The notes: generated by a model not told the origin, from the sequence alone. Counted from the stretch's first letter, positions 1-8,322 are shown. The stretch is DNA of 18,170 nucleotides from Lachnospiraceae bacterium (GCA_022790905.1 JAAVYC010000229.1:1-18170), one strand, 5' to 3'. Program-made: numbers and translations.

Positions 1-591
1 CTCTTTGACCAAAGCATTTCCCTTTTCCTCTTCCGCTCCTATATTTACAATAGCCACTTTGGGTTTTTTAATTCCTATCACGTGCTCCATATAAATGGAA
101 CCCATTTTTGCAAATTGAACCAGATGGCCAGACCTCGCATCCACATTAGCGCCGCAGTCAATTAAAAGGGACATCCCCTTTTCTGTTGGAATCAATGGTG
201 CAAGAGGCGCTCTTTCAACTCCCCTGATTCTTCCCACGATGATCTGTCCGCCCACAAGGATCGCTCCAGAACTTCCAGCTGAGATAAAGGCATCTGCCTC
301 CCCTCTTTTGACTATGTTCATGCCTACGACAATGGATGAATCTTTCTTTCGCCTGATCGCAACGACTGGTGGTTCCGCCGTCTCAATTATTTCTGACGCA
401 TGAACAATCTGTAACTGTTCCTCGGAATAAGTGTATTTTTTCAATTCTTCTGAAATGACATCTTCTTGCCCTGTCAGAATCACCTGAATATCTTCTCTCT
501 CCTGAATAGCCTCCACGGCGCCCTTTACAATCTCGACAGGCGCATGGTCTCCGCCCATTGCATCCAGTACGACACGTACCTTTTCCTGCAT
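1..591 (-). CDS. plsX: Phosphate acyltransferase PlsX, N-terminal part (runs off the window)
   Basis: The minus-strand frame from the ATG at 591 is open to the window edge (197 codons), so only the N-terminal ~60% of a protein usually near 330 residues is present. The start reads MQEKVRVVLDAMGGDHAP, the PlsX signature. Further in are ILTGQED, the glycine-rich stretch SAGSSGAILVGG, and LIDCGANVDAR. PlsX is a peripheral membrane enzyme that turns acyl-ACP into acyl-phosphate, the donor for PlsY in phosphatidic acid synthesis. GGAGGAGG lies 8-15 bases before the ATG and fixes the start. In many Firmicutes plsX directly follows rpmF; here two unrelated genes and a terminator lie between them and plsX has its own promoter. 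Confidence 0.95.
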   Translation of the reverse strand, partial: MQEKVRVVLDAMGGDHAPVEIVKGAVEAIQEREDIQVILTGQEDVISEELKKYTYSEEQLQIVHASEIIETAEPPVVAIRRKKDSSIVVGMNIVKRGEADAFISAGSSGAILVGGQIIVGRIRGVERAPLAPLIPTEKGMSLLIDCGANVDARSGHLVQFAKMGSIYMEHVIGIKKPKVAIVNIGAEEEKGNALVKE

Positions 592-622
592 AGGATAACC
601 TCCTCCTTCTACATCTATAGAA

Positions 623-651
623 AATATACTATATCTGTTTCTATAAATCAA
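623..651 (-). promoter_or_regulatory. Sigma-A-type promoter of plsX
   Basis: On the minus strand, TTGATT (651-646) and TATATT (628-623) are separated by exactly 17 bases, about 30 bases before the plsX ATG. It lies in the 76-bp gap between the DUF624 gene and plsX, so plsX can be transcribed independently. I see no FapR-type operator. Confidence 0.65.
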
Positions 652-667
652 CTCCCAAAACAGATGT

Positions 668-1306
668 CTAGTAATTTTTCCCACTTCTCTTCTGTTCTGC
701 TTTTCTATCCTCTTCTGCCATATAGTTTACAAAGATACTTTCTAAGAGAATCTCGCCAAACCATACCACTAATATAGGCACAATCAAAACAAAAAGTGGC
801 AGCAGCCAGACTAAAAACATTGCCGCTCCTAAAATTGCAAGAAGTAACAGCGTCTTTGGAAAATGCAGTATCATCATAAATGCACTGTTTTTCAACGTTT
901 CTTTTGTCGTATCCACAAATCTGGCCATATATGCAAAAGTATAGATCATCCATAGGATTGTCAGCACAAAAAGGACAATAAAAAAAATATAGATACTTCC
1001 ATACGCATATCCCGCACGAAAGACTTGATACATGATATAGGTATCCACTCCAAGTACCATTTCTATGATTGCAAAAAACAGCCAGCAACTTCCCGCCTGT
1101 TTAAAATTCTCTCTCCAGGCCCTCTGATACTCTCCCCATAGATACCCCCGATCCTGCCGTAACACTTTGTGCACCGTATAGTAGACAGAAGTACACGAAA
1201 TGCCAATCGTCACAACAGGAAGACAGCTCAATACAAAGATCAGATTTAGCAAAATACTATCTGTCAGTTTTCCCAACAGGAAAAGAAATCCGTTCTCACG
1301 ATTCAT
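668..1306 (-). CDS. DUF624 (YesL-like) multi-pass membrane protein
   Basis: 212 residues starting MNRENGFLFLLGKLTD. The frame can be extended 8 codons to a GTG, but that codon lies within the end of the upstream gene without its own ribosome binding site, so the ATG at 1306 is preferred. A GGAAGGA sequence lies upstream of this ATG, inside the end of the preceding gene. About five to six hydrophobic segments are visible: residues ~15-45, ~75-95, ~105-130 and a long stretch ~148-190 that can hold two. The N-terminal region with its leucine-rich first helix and the overall size fit DUF624/YesL. These proteins often accompany carbohydrate ABC transporters in Firmicutes; no transporter is visible here and the function is unknown. 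The start is 2 bases after the GNAT stop, so the two genes are probably translationally coupled. Confidence 0.75.
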   Translation of the reverse strand: MNRENGFLFLLGKLTDSILLNLIFVLSCLPVVTIGISCTSVYYTVHKVLRQDRGYLWGEYQRAWRENFKQAGSCWLFFAIIEMVLGVDTYIMYQVFRAGYAYGSIYIFFIVLFVLTILWMIYTFAYMARFVDTTKETLKNSAFMMILHFPKTLLLLAILGAAMFLVWLLPLFVLIVPILVVWFGEILLESIFVNYMAEEDRKAEQKRSGKNY

Positions 1307-1308
1307 AG

Positions 1309-1923
1309 TTATTTCTTTTTTCCTTCCCACATATTATCCATCATTACACCAAATAACATTCCAAATCCAATTCCAATACTCATCCCCATGACATAATTAT
1401 CGAACAAAATCTGCCCTATGATACCTCCAATCCCCGCTCCAAGACAGATTCCTATTCCCAGATACATCCTAGTCGTATCCTCTTTTTCCATCACATAGTT
1501 CAAAAAATCTACTCCATTCTTTTTCACCTGCTGCTCTTTTACTAATTTATAGCCCCGCTTTTCAAAAAACGGCTTTGCCGTAATAGAGGCACAAACGGTG
1601 AATTTATCGGATTCTGTTCTATCTTCAAGTTCCTCACAGAGTTCGTTTGCAATTCCCTGTCTCTGATAATCTTTGTGAACATAGAGCCGGTCCAAATATC
1701 CGGTCTGATCGACATCACCAAAGCCAACGATTTTTCCATCCAAAACAGCAACCACTGTGACATGTTCTAAAAAGGACCGATCCCATTTTTCCAAATCCTC
1801 CTCTTTTGGCGCCCATGCATTCAGTTGTTCCTGAGTATAATCTTCTTTATTGATATTGTGAACCGTGTCGTAAAATAGTTTTACAATTTCTTCACAGTCC
1901 GAAGAATTGTAATCTCTGATCAT
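1309..1923 (-). CDS. GNAT N-acetyltransferase with C-terminal glycine-rich membrane hairpin
   Basis: 204 residues. Residues 1 to ~145 form a GNAT domain: MIRDYNSSDCEEIVKLFY at the N-terminus, the beta4 strand IVGFGDVDQTGYLDRLYV, and the acetyl-CoA pyrophosphate loop QRQGIA. The C-terminal ~50 residues are different: two hydrophobic, glycine-repeat segments (LGIGICLGAGIGGIIGQIL and GMSIGIGFGMLFGVMM) joined by FDNYVM and ending in a lysine-rich tail. This resembles the small stand-alone glycine-zipper proteins of Lachnospiraceae, so the acetyltransferase is probably membrane-tethered. The substrate is unknown. AGGAGGA lies 7 bases before the ATG. It is first of a two-gene unit with the DUF624 gene. 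I could not identify a convincing promoter in the short gap after the rpmF terminator. Confidence 0.8.
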   Translation of the reverse strand: MIRDYNSSDCEEIVKLFYDTVHNINKEDYTQEQLNAWAPKEEDLEKWDRSFLEHVTVVAVLDGKIVGFGDVDQTGYLDRLYVHKDYQRQGIANELCEELEDRTESDKFTVCASITAKPFFEKRGYKLVKEQQVKKNGVDFLNYVMEKEDTTRMYLGIGICLGAGIGGIIGQILFDNYVMGMSIGIGFGMLFGVMMDNMWEGKKK

Positions 1924-1996
1924 TATATGCTCCTCCTACTATTTTTATATAGAAAGACATTTTCATGTTTTAGCGTGACAAGATCTCTTCTAATAT

Positions 1997-2024
1997 AAAA
2001 AGGAGTGTTCTCTCAAACACTCCT
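1997..2024 (-). terminator. Rho-independent terminator after rpmF
   Basis: A perfect 9-bp stem (AGGAGTGTT with AACACTCCT) and a 6-base loop lie 15 bases past the rpmF stop. On the minus strand they are followed by a run of five T. It closes the DUF177–rpmF transcript and separates it from the GNAT–DUF624 unit. Confidence 0.9.
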
Positions 2025-2038
2025 CCGCTGCAAAATCA

Positions 2039-2218
2039 TTAATCCTGCGCAATAATCTCTCTTTTGTTGTATGAGCCACAGTTTTTGCACACTCTATGAG
2101 GCATCATTAACTCTCCACACTTACTGCACTTTACTAAAGTCGGAGCAGTCATTTTCCAGTTGGCTCTTCTTCTATCTCTTCTACCTTTCGAGGATTTGTT
2201 CTTTGGACAAATAGACAT
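2039..2218 (-). CDS. rpmF: 50S ribosomal protein bL32
   Basis: 59 residues starting MSICPKNKSSKGRRDRRRAN, then the conserved WKMTAPTLVKC. Two CxxC pairs (CSKC at ~31-34 and CKNC at ~44-47) form the zinc ribbon, so this is the zinc-binding (C+) form of bL32. The frame stays open further upstream, but that part overlaps the DUF177 gene. AAGGAGGTG just before the ATG at 2218 decides the start, and it lies in the last codons of DUF177. The gap from the DUF177 stop to this ATG is 4 bases. bL32 is a component of the large ribosomal subunit. Confidence 0.97.
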   Translation of the reverse strand: MSICPKNKSSKGRRDRRRANWKMTAPTLVKCSKCGELMMPHRVCKNCGSYNKREIIAQD

Positions 2219-2222
2219 TTCG

Positions 2223-2750
2223 TTACACCTCCTTAAACTTGTTAAACACATTTTGGATAACTGCCATTCTTGGATCCAGTTCTGTCTTCTCACAGCTACA
2301 GGCTCCATGATTTAGATTCTTTCCACATTTTCTGCAAATGCCTGCACAATCTTCCTCACACAGAACCTTCATAGGCCAGTTAACCAAAACTTCATCATAA
2401 ATGATTCTATCTAAATCAAGATGAAATCCAAGCATGTAGTCTCTTCCTTCCATCTCTTCTTCACCTGTCTCCAATGATTCCTGCAATGGAATCTCCTTGT
2501 CGATGTCCAAATGAAATGCTACCGGCACATCTTCCAGACAACGATCACAGGGAACTGCAATGGTAAGCTCCATATTTCCATGAATAAGTAATCTCTTATT
2601 CTCTTCATTTTGGATACGGAGTTCTACTTCATCCTTTTTTATAATAGGAAAATTGCCCAGCTTCGAGTGAAACGATGTAAGATCTATAGGAACCTTCCTC
2701 TCAATTTCCCTATTCTCAGAAGCCACAAGGTCTGTCAAATCTACTTTCAT
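2223..2750 (-). CDS. DUF177 (YceD) family protein with Cys-rich zinc finger
   Basis: 175 residues. The N-terminal beta-rich region ends in a C68xxC71 pair (PCDRCLEDV). A second cysteine group at ~131-153 (C131, C135, C139, C142, C151, C153) includes the CAGICRKCGKNLN motif typical of DUF177/YceD proteins. This family almost always lies directly before rpmF. It has been linked to large-subunit rRNA accumulation in bacteria and plants, though the exact role here is inferred from family membership only. The ATG at 2750 has GGAG 6 bases upstream. The gene is driven by a consensus promoter 27 bases before the start and ends 4 bases before rpmF. Confidence 0.9.
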   Translation of the reverse strand: MKVDLTDLVASENREIERKVPIDLTSFHSKLGNFPIIKKDEVELRIQNEENKRLLIHGNMELTIAVPCDRCLEDVPVAFHLDIDKEIPLQESLETGEEEMEGRDYMLGFHLDLDRIIYDEVLVNWPMKVLCEEDCAGICRKCGKNLNHGACSCEKTELDPRMAVIQNVFNKFKEV

Positions 2751-2776
2751 CCTTTTCTCCTATTCATACCTAGACA

Positions 2777-2805
2777 ATTATACCTATCCCCTAGTTATTT
2801 GTCAA
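2777..2805 (-). promoter_or_regulatory. Consensus sigma-A promoter of DUF177–rpmF
   Basis: On the minus strand a perfect TTGACA (2805-2800) and a perfect TATAAT (2782-2777) are separated by 17 bases. It lies in the 104-bp gap after ackA. Six-for-six matches in both boxes with ideal spacing suggest strong constitutive transcription, as expected for a ribosomal protein. Confidence 0.9.
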
Positions 2806-2854
2806 CTATATTTTCTCTCTTATACCAGTTTTTTGCTAATCTCTATATCAACTG

Positions 2855-4045
2855 CTATTTCAGCAATCCTGCCGTCTCTCTTGCGATGGCGAGCTCCTCA
2901 TTTGTTGGAACCATCAATACTTTCACTTTTGCATCGGACGAAGAAATAACTAGATCTACACCGCGCTTTTTGTTTGCCTCTTCATCCAGCTTCACACCGA
3001 GATATTCCAGATAAACACAGATCTTTTCACGAATCATACCGGAATTTTCTCCCACGCCTGCAGTAAAGCAGATCGCATCGACACCATTCATAGCTGCCGC
3101 ATAGGAACCGACGTATTTTGCCACACGGTAGCAGAACATCTCCTGCGCTAAATCCGCTCTCTTATTGCCCTGATCTGCTGCCTCTTCTATGTCGCGGAAG
3201 TCACTCGAAACACCTGAGATCCCATAGACACCGGACTCTTTATTCAAGACATTCATGACCTGCTGCATGTCCAAATTTTCTTTTTCTGCGACAAATTCTA
3301 AAACAGATGGATCTACATCACCGGAACGCGTTCCCATCACAAGGCCTTCTAACGGGGAAAGTCCCATAGAGGTATCAATCGATTTTCCGTTCTTCACCGC
3401 ACAGATCGACGCGCCGTTTCCGAGATGACAGACAATTGTCTTCAATGACTCATACGGTTTTCCCAATATCTCTGCCGCCCGTTTTGACACATAGCTGTGG
3501 CTCGTGCCATGGAATCCGTATTTGCGCACTCTATATTTTTCATAATATTCATATGGCAGTGCATACATATACGCTTTTTCCGGCATTGTCTGATGGAATG
3601 CCGTGTCAAAAACAGCCGCCATCGGTACACCCGGCATCAATTGCTGACATGCTCTGATTCCGATTAAATTCGCCGGATTGTGGAGCGGAGCTAAATCACT
3701 GACACTTTCTACTGCCTGAATTACTTCCTCATCAATTAAAATAGAAGTCGTGAACTCTTCACCTCCGTGCACCACGCGGTGACCGACTGCATCGATTTCC
3801 TCTAACGATTTGATTGCTCCAGTATTTGGATTAATCAGCGCATCTAACACCAATTTTACTGCTTCTGTATGTGTCGGCATCGAAACTTCTGTAATCTCTT
3901 TTTCTCCTCCTGCCGCCTGATAGACCAATCTTCCATCTATTCCGATTCTCTCACAGAGACCCTTTGCAAGTACCTGTTCTGAATCAGAATCAATTAACTG
4001 AAATTTTAAAGAACTGCTTCCACAGTTGATTACCAAAATATTCAT
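2855..4045 (-). CDS. ackA: Acetate kinase
   Basis: 396 residues, the usual AckA length. Catalytic positions known from Methanosarcina AckA align: N7 in MNILVINCGSSSLKF, R90 in GHRVVHGG, H122 in LAPLHNP, D147 in AVFDTAFHQTMP, H179 in GFHGTSH, and the phosphate loop HLGNGASI. It makes ATP and acetate from acetyl phosphate and ADP in the cytosol, the energy-yielding end of acetate fermentation. The ATG at 4045 follows an AAGGGG ribosome binding site. Unlike in many Firmicutes, no pta adjoins it; the pta-like gene is ~9.5 kb away. The gene is divergent from tmcAL, and both have good promoters in the shared ~195-bp gap. No clear terminator is visible after it. Confidence 0.97.
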   Translation of the reverse strand: MNILVINCGSSSLKFQLIDSDSEQVLAKGLCERIGIDGRLVYQAAGGEKEITEVSMPTHTEAVKLVLDALINPNTGAIKSLEEIDAVGHRVVHGGEEFTTSILIDEEVIQAVESVSDLAPLHNPANLIGIRACQQLMPGVPMAAVFDTAFHQTMPEKAYMYALPYEYYEKYRVRKYGFHGTSHSYVSKRAAEILGKPYESLKTIVCHLGNGASICAVKNGKSIDTSMGLSPLEGLVMGTRSGDVDPSVLEFVAEKENLDMQQVMNVLNKESGVYGISGVSSDFRDIEEAADQGNKRADLAQEMFCYRVAKYVGSYAAAMNGVDAICFTAGVGENSGMIREKICVYLEYLGVKLDEEANKKRGVDLVISSSDAKVKVLMVPTNEELAIARETAGLLK

Positions 4046-4090
4046 TTCTGCCTGCGCCCCTTCTCTTTTTTATTATTCATTTTATCATTT

Positions 4091-4119
4091 ATTATAAGCT
4101 TGTTCGCATGGAAACACAA
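4091..4119 (-). promoter_or_regulatory. Sigma-A promoter of ackA
   Basis: Minus strand TTGTGT (4119-4114), 17-base spacer, TATAAT (4096-4091), about 45 bases before the ackA start codon. Good -10 and acceptable -35. Confidence 0.8.
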
Positions 4120-4188
4120 GTTGTTTTCTTTTTTCATTCTCCTCCCAAAAATATATTTTCAATATCAACTCTTGCACAATAAGTCATC

Positions 4189-4217
4189 TTGTCTTAAAAA
4201 AATGGGCATGCTATACT
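4189..4217 (+). promoter_or_regulatory. Sigma-A promoter of tmcAL
   Basis: Plus strand TTGTCT (4189-4194), 17-base spacer, TATACT (4212-4217). A TG at 4209-4210, one base before the -10, makes it an extended -10. It ends 24 bases before the tmcAL ATG, leaving a very short leader containing the GGGAG ribosome binding site. It is divergent from the ackA promoter. Confidence 0.75.
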
Positions 4218-4241
4218 GAAAAAAACAAAAGGGAGTAAAAA

Positions 4242-5519
4242 ATGAAGGTCACAGGGATCATAGCAGAATACAATCCATTCCACAACGGGCACTTTTACCA
4301 GTTAGAGCAGGCAAGAAAATGTACCGATGCCGACTATCTGATCGTCGTTATGAGCGGTGACTTTGTCCAACGGGGCGCACCTGCCCTAATTGACAAATAT
4401 ACAAGAGCACAGATGGCACTCTCCTGCGGTGCTGACCTAATTTTAGAACTCCCTGTCCTCTGGGCAACAGCAAGTGCGGAATATTTTGCCTGTGGTGCCG
4501 TCTCCCTACTCGATCAGCTCGGCGTCACAAACGCCCTATGCTTTGGCTGTGAGACTCCCGATAACAGTGCCTTTTTTGCACTCTCTCGTCTCCTCTGTGA
4601 AGAACCCGTAGAATATCAGATTGCCCTGAATACCGCTTTAAAAGAGGGCTGTAACTACCCAAAGGCAAGACAGGAAGCACTTTATTCCATTTTTAAAAAT
4701 GATTCCAGTCATTCACAGATCACAGATTCCATTTCCCATGATTCCCTACCGTTAATCCTGGGTTCCCCCAATAATATTCTCGGACTGGAATACTGTAAAT
4801 CGCTCCATCAAAGAAACAGTTCTATCTATCCTGTTCCGATTCAGAGAATTGGCAACGGTTACCATGAAAGCGATCTGGACTCGGATTTTGTCTCGGCAAC
4901 CGGGATCCGCTCTTATCTGAACGATTCCATGAATTTTTACAGCGATTTACCCGCTTTAAAAGCCTGGATGCCGCAAAAAGCTTATGATATTTTGACAAAA
5001 TCTTTAGAGACACATCCTCTTTTATTTGAAGACGATTTTTCCGGAATGTTGGGATATGCTCTTTTATGCGGGGATTCTTTTACAACTTACGCGGATGGTT
5101 CTAACGATTTATCAAATCGAATCTGTAAAATGAAAAAAAATTACCGTTCTATCTCCAGTTTTCTAGCAGATTTGAAGACCAAAGAAGTCACATACGCAAG
5201 ACTGTCCCGATTACTTTTTCATATTCTTTTGGACATCGAAAAAAAAGATTACGGTATCTACCGCAATCTTGACTATGTTCTCTATGCAAAAATATTGGGA
5301 TTTCAAAAAAGTGCCGCTCCGCTTTTAAAATCTTTAAAAGCGAACAGCCAAATTCCTCTGCTTACGGGATTTTCAAAGAAAAAAAGTCTATTAGACCAAT
5401 CCGGACTCGCACTGTTAGAAAAAGATATGTTTGCCTCTGAACTCTATCGATTGGCCTCTGTACAAAAGAGCGGATTTTCCATTCCACACGAATACGAACA
5501 AAAATTCCTAACGCTTTAA
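4242..5519 (+). CDS. tmcAL: tRNA(Met) cytidine acetate ligase TmcAL (YlbM family)
   Basis: 425 residues starting MKVTGIIAEYNPFHNGHFYQ. The HxGH-type nucleotidyltransferase motif (FHNGH) is at ~13-17. LIVVMSGDFVQRGAPALIDK follows, characteristic of the family. NILGLEYCK and the ATGIRSYL motif are further on, and the C-terminal half is the tRNA-binding extension. In Bacillus subtilis the enzyme activates acetate with ATP and forms N4-acetylcytidine at the wobble position of elongator tRNA-Met, unlike TmcA, which uses acetyl-CoA. The start is supported by GGGAG 9 bases upstream. It is divergent from ackA, another acetate enzyme, and convergent with mnmA, another wobble-base enzyme, with 15 bases between the stop codons and no obvious terminator. 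Confidence 0.95.
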   Translation: MKVTGIIAEYNPFHNGHFYQLEQARKCTDADYLIVVMSGDFVQRGAPALIDKYTRAQMALSCGADLILELPVLWATASAEYFACGAVSLLDQLGVTNALCFGCETPDNSAFFALSRLLCEEPVEYQIALNTALKEGCNYPKARQEALYSIFKNDSSHSQITDSISHDSLPLILGSPNNILGLEYCKSLHQRNSSIYPVPIQRIGNGYHESDLDSDFVSATGIRSYLNDSMNFYSDLPALKAWMPQKAYDILTKSLETHPLLFEDDFSGMLGYALLCGDSFTTYADGSNDLSNRICKMKKNYRSISSFLADLKTKEVTYARLSRLLFHILLDIEKKDYGIYRNLDYVLYAKILGFQKSAAPLLKSLKANSQIPLLTGFSKKKSLLDQSGLALLEKDMFASELYRLASVQKSGFSIPHEYEQKFLTL

Positions 5520-5534
5520 AACGAATAATCTTTA

Positions 5535-6620
5535 TTACAACTGATTTCCGATAATCGTACCGCCCCCTGCGACATATGCCCCATCGTAAAAGACCAATGC
5601 CTGTCCTGGCGTGATCGCCCTCTGCGGCTCATCGAACACACAGTAAATCAAATCTTTTTCTACCTGCTCTACTTGACAGATTGCCCCTTTATGCGCGTAG
5701 CGGATTTTTGCAAGAAATCTATTTTTCTCACGCAAATCCGGTACCGCCATAAAATTGACTTTATCGGCATAGAGTTCCCTCGTGAACAAATCTTCGCTGT
5801 CTCCAATCACCACTTCATTTGTCTTAGGACGAATCTCTGTCACAAAAACGGGCTTTCCCATGGATAAATTCAGCCCTTTTCTCTGTCCGATTGTATAGTG
5901 CGCGATTCCTCTGTGTCTGCCAAGTACGTTCCCATCTCCTGTCACAAAATTTCCTTCCCTGACCGCATCTGTCTTCGTCATACACCTGATAAATCCAGCA
6001 TAATCGCCGTCCGGGACAAAACAAATATCCTGACTGTCCGGCTTTTTTTCAATTCCAAGACCGGCCGCTTTAGCTATTTCACGAATCTCTTCTTTTGTAT
6101 AATCTCCGACTGGCATCAAGGTATGCGCAAGCTGTTCCTGTGTCAGATTATAGAGCGCGTATGTCTGATCTTTTTTCGCCGTAACTGAATTTTTAATCGC
6201 ATATCTGCCATTTTCAAGGCGCTCTATCCTCGCATAATGTCCCGTCGCAATGTAATCAGCGCCAAGCTCAAAACTTCTCCTTAAAAGTGCTTCCCATTTC
6301 ACATAGCGGTTACAGGCAATACATGGATTCGGAGTCCGCCCCTGCAAATACTCTTCGATAAAATAATCCATCACCTGCTTCTTAAATACTTCCCGAAAAT
6401 TCATGACATAATAGGGGATGTCAAGTTCCCCGGCGACTCTTCTCGCATCCTCTACTGCACTCAGACCACAGCAGCCGCCGTTTTCTTCCTGTATCTGATT
6501 TTCCTCTTCCTGCCAGATCTGCATGGTAATCCCGATGACATCATACCCCTGTTCTTTTAAGAGATATGCCGCAACGGAAGAGTCAACCCCTCCTGACATT
6601 CCCACTACGACTTTTTTCAT
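5535..6620 (-). CDS. mnmA: tRNA-specific 2-thiouridylase MnmA
   Basis: 361 residues. The PP-loop GMSGGVDSSVAAYLL (7-21) binds ATP. Catalytic cysteines are C103 in NPCIACNRYVKW and C200 in DSQDICFVPDGDY, matching the Cys102/Cys199 pair of E. coli MnmA. ATGHYARIE (~126-134) and the C-terminal beta-barrel ending VAGGGTIIGNQL are also typical. MnmA puts the 2-thio group on U34 of tRNA for Lys, Glu and Gln, using sulfur relayed from a cysteine desulfurase. It is the third gene of nifS–nifU–mnmA, 31 bases after nifU, with GGAG before the ATG. The gene order supplies the sulfur donor directly. Confidence 0.97.
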   Translation of the reverse strand: MKKVVVGMSGGVDSSVAAYLLKEQGYDVIGITMQIWQEEENQIQEENGGCCGLSAVEDARRVAGELDIPYYVMNFREVFKKQVMDYFIEEYLQGRTPNPCIACNRYVKWEALLRRSFELGADYIATGHYARIERLENGRYAIKNSVTAKKDQTYALYNLTQEQLAHTLMPVGDYTKEEIREIAKAAGLGIEKKPDSQDICFVPDGDYAGFIRCMTKTDAVREGNFVTGDGNVLGRHRGIAHYTIGQRKGLNLSMGKPVFVTEIRPKTNEVVIGDSEDLFTRELYADKVNFMAVPDLREKNRFLAKIRYAHKGAICQVEQVEKDLIYCVFDEPQRAITPGQALVFYDGAYVAGGGTIIGNQL

Positions 6621-6651
6621 CTCGCTATTCTCCTATATTTTCTCTAAAAAA

Positions 6652-7089
6652 TCAGTATTCTTCTTCCACCTCTTCTTCTGAGACGTCAGATTTTGGCGCT
6701 TCTAGTCCTTGTATCTCCAAGTGATTTTTCTGGGCATAATCCCAGAGCGCCGCATGAATCGCTTCTTCTGCTAGTAAAGAACAGTGTACCTTGACTGGAG
6801 GCAGTCCGTCAAGCGCTTCCATCACGGCTCTATTCGTAACCTGTAACGCCTCCTCTATGGTCTTTCCTTTTACTAGCTCTGTCGCCATACTGCTTGTCGC
6901 AACTGCCGCACCGCATCCAAATGTCTTGAATTTGCAGTCTTGGATCACTCCCTGTTTGTCAATATCTAAAAAAATTCTCATAATATCGCCGCATTTTGCA
7001 TTTCCGACTGTTCCCACTCCGCTGGCATTTTCAATCTCTCCCATATTTCTCGGATTCTGAAAATGATCCATCACTTTCTCACTGTACAT
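6652..7089 (-). CDS. nifU: Fe–S cluster scaffold protein, NifU/IscU type
   Basis: 145 residues starting MYSEKVMDHFQNPRNMGEIE. The three cluster-binding cysteines are C33 (NAKCGDIM), C59 (TFGCGAAVATSSM) and C103 (KVHCSLLAEEAI), with D35 and H102 beside them as in IscU. The C-terminus carries a short acidic tail (SEEEVEEEY). The protein assembles transient [2Fe-2S]/[4Fe-4S] clusters from the sulfur released by NifS. Only the N-terminal NifU domain is present. It lies 29 bases after nifS and 31 bases before mnmA, with AGGAGG upstream, so it is the middle gene of the operon. Confidence 0.95.
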   Translation of the reverse strand: MYSEKVMDHFQNPRNMGEIENASGVGTVGNAKCGDIMRIFLDIDKQGVIQDCKFKTFGCGAAVATSSMATELVKGKTIEEALQVTNRAVMEALDGLPPVKVHCSLLAEEAIHAALWDYAQKNHLEIQGLEAPKSDVSEEEVEEEY

Positions 7090-7118
7090 TATGAATATCC
7101 TCCTGCTTTTAACGTCAT

Positions 7119-8291
7119 TTAACTGCTCTTCTTCTTAAAGTCCTCATATAATGGGGACATATCTCTCAGTCTCTCTACAATTTCTTTAATCGCTTCAATC
7201 GTCGTATCGATCTCCTCTTTTGTCGTGTCTTTTCCAAGCGTCAAGCGCAAAGATCCGTGTGCAATCTCATGAGGAAGTCCGATTGCCAAAAGCACATGGG
7301 ACGGATTCAAAGAACCGGATGTACACGCCGAACCAGAAGAACCACAGATGCCTTTCATATCCAACATAATAAGCAGCGATTCCCCTTCGATAAACTGAAA
7401 ACAAAAATTTGTATTATTTGGAAGGCGGTTTTCTCTTGGACCGTTTAATCTCGAATACGGAACTTCTTTTAATACTCTTCCAATCAAATAATCCCGAAGT
7501 TCAGACTCTCTTTTTGCCCTCTCTTCCATCGAGGTAACCGCAAGTTCCACTGCCTTGCCAAGTCCAACAATTCCCGGAATATTTTCCGTACCTGCACGGC
7601 GTTTGCGCTCCTGTGCACCCCCATGAATAAAAGAGCCCATCTTAATCCCTTTTCTGATATATAAAAATCCGACCCCTTTTGGACCATTTAATTTGTGTCC
7701 GCTAGCACTCAGCATATCAATATGCATTTTCTCTACGTCGATCGGAATCTGTCCAAAAGCCTGTACTGCATCGGTGTGAAAAAATATCTCGTTTTCTTTT
7801 GCGATTTCCCCAATTTTTTCCACAGGTTCAATCGTACCAATCTCATTATTGGCAAACATGATAGAAATTAAAACCGTATCTGGCCGAATTGCCTTTTGAA
7901 GCTCTCCTAAATCAATAAATCCTCTCTCATCTACATCGAGATAGGTCACTTGATATCCTTCTTTTTCCAAATATGCACAGGTGTGCAAAATGGCATGATG
8001 TTCTATCTTTGTGGTAATGATATGTTTTCCTTTTTCTCTATAAGCCTCTGCGACAGCTTTCAGCGCCCAGTTATCACTCTCAGATCCCCCTGCCGTGAAA
8101 TAGATTTCCTCTGGCTGCGCACATAACGCCTCCGCGATCGTCTCTCTTGCCTTGTTGATGGCGAGTTTGCTCTTCGATCCAAATTCATATACGCTTGAAG
8201 CATTTCCGTAGTTTTCCGAAAAATATGGCAACATCTCCTGAACCACTTTTTCGTCTGTCTTCGTTGTCGCAGCATTATCTAAATAAATCAT
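7119..8291 (-). CDS. nifS: Cysteine desulfurase (NifS/IscS type)
   Basis: 390 residues starting MIYLDNAATTKTDEKVVQEM. This is a class V PLP enzyme with H98-H99 (KIEHHAIL), the FHTDAVQ motif at ~171-177, the PLP lysine K200 in SASGHKLNGPKG, and catalytic C323 in GSSGSACTSGSLNPSHV. The long loop around the cysteine makes it group I (NifS/IscS). It takes sulfur from L-cysteine as a persulfide and hands it to NifU and MnmA. The ATG at 8291 is preceded by GGAG. It is first in the operon. An IscR repressor gene, which often precedes nifS in Clostridia, is absent; the upstream neighbour is a divergent flippase gene. Confidence 0.96.
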   Translation of the reverse strand: MIYLDNAATTKTDEKVVQEMLPYFSENYGNASSVYEFGSKSKLAINKARETIAEALCAQPEEIYFTAGGSESDNWALKAVAEAYREKGKHIITTKIEHHAILHTCAYLEKEGYQVTYLDVDERGFIDLGELQKAIRPDTVLISIMFANNEIGTIEPVEKIGEIAKENEIFFHTDAVQAFGQIPIDVEKMHIDMLSASGHKLNGPKGVGFLYIRKGIKMGSFIHGGAQERKRRAGTENIPGIVGLGKAVELAVTSMEERAKRESELRDYLIGRVLKEVPYSRLNGPRENRLPNNTNFCFQFIEGESLLIMLDMKGICGSSGSACTSGSLNPSHVLLAIGLPHEIAHGSLRLTLGKDTTKEEIDTTIEAIKEIVERLRDMSPLYEDFKKKSS

Positions 8292-8322
8292 TGATTAATC
8301 TCCTATTATTCCTATATGGTTT

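Noticed and set aside
466..777. Plus-strand open frame across the plsX start and DUF624 end
   Set aside because: It overlaps plsX coding sequence and its promoter on the opposite strand and shows no recognisable motif.
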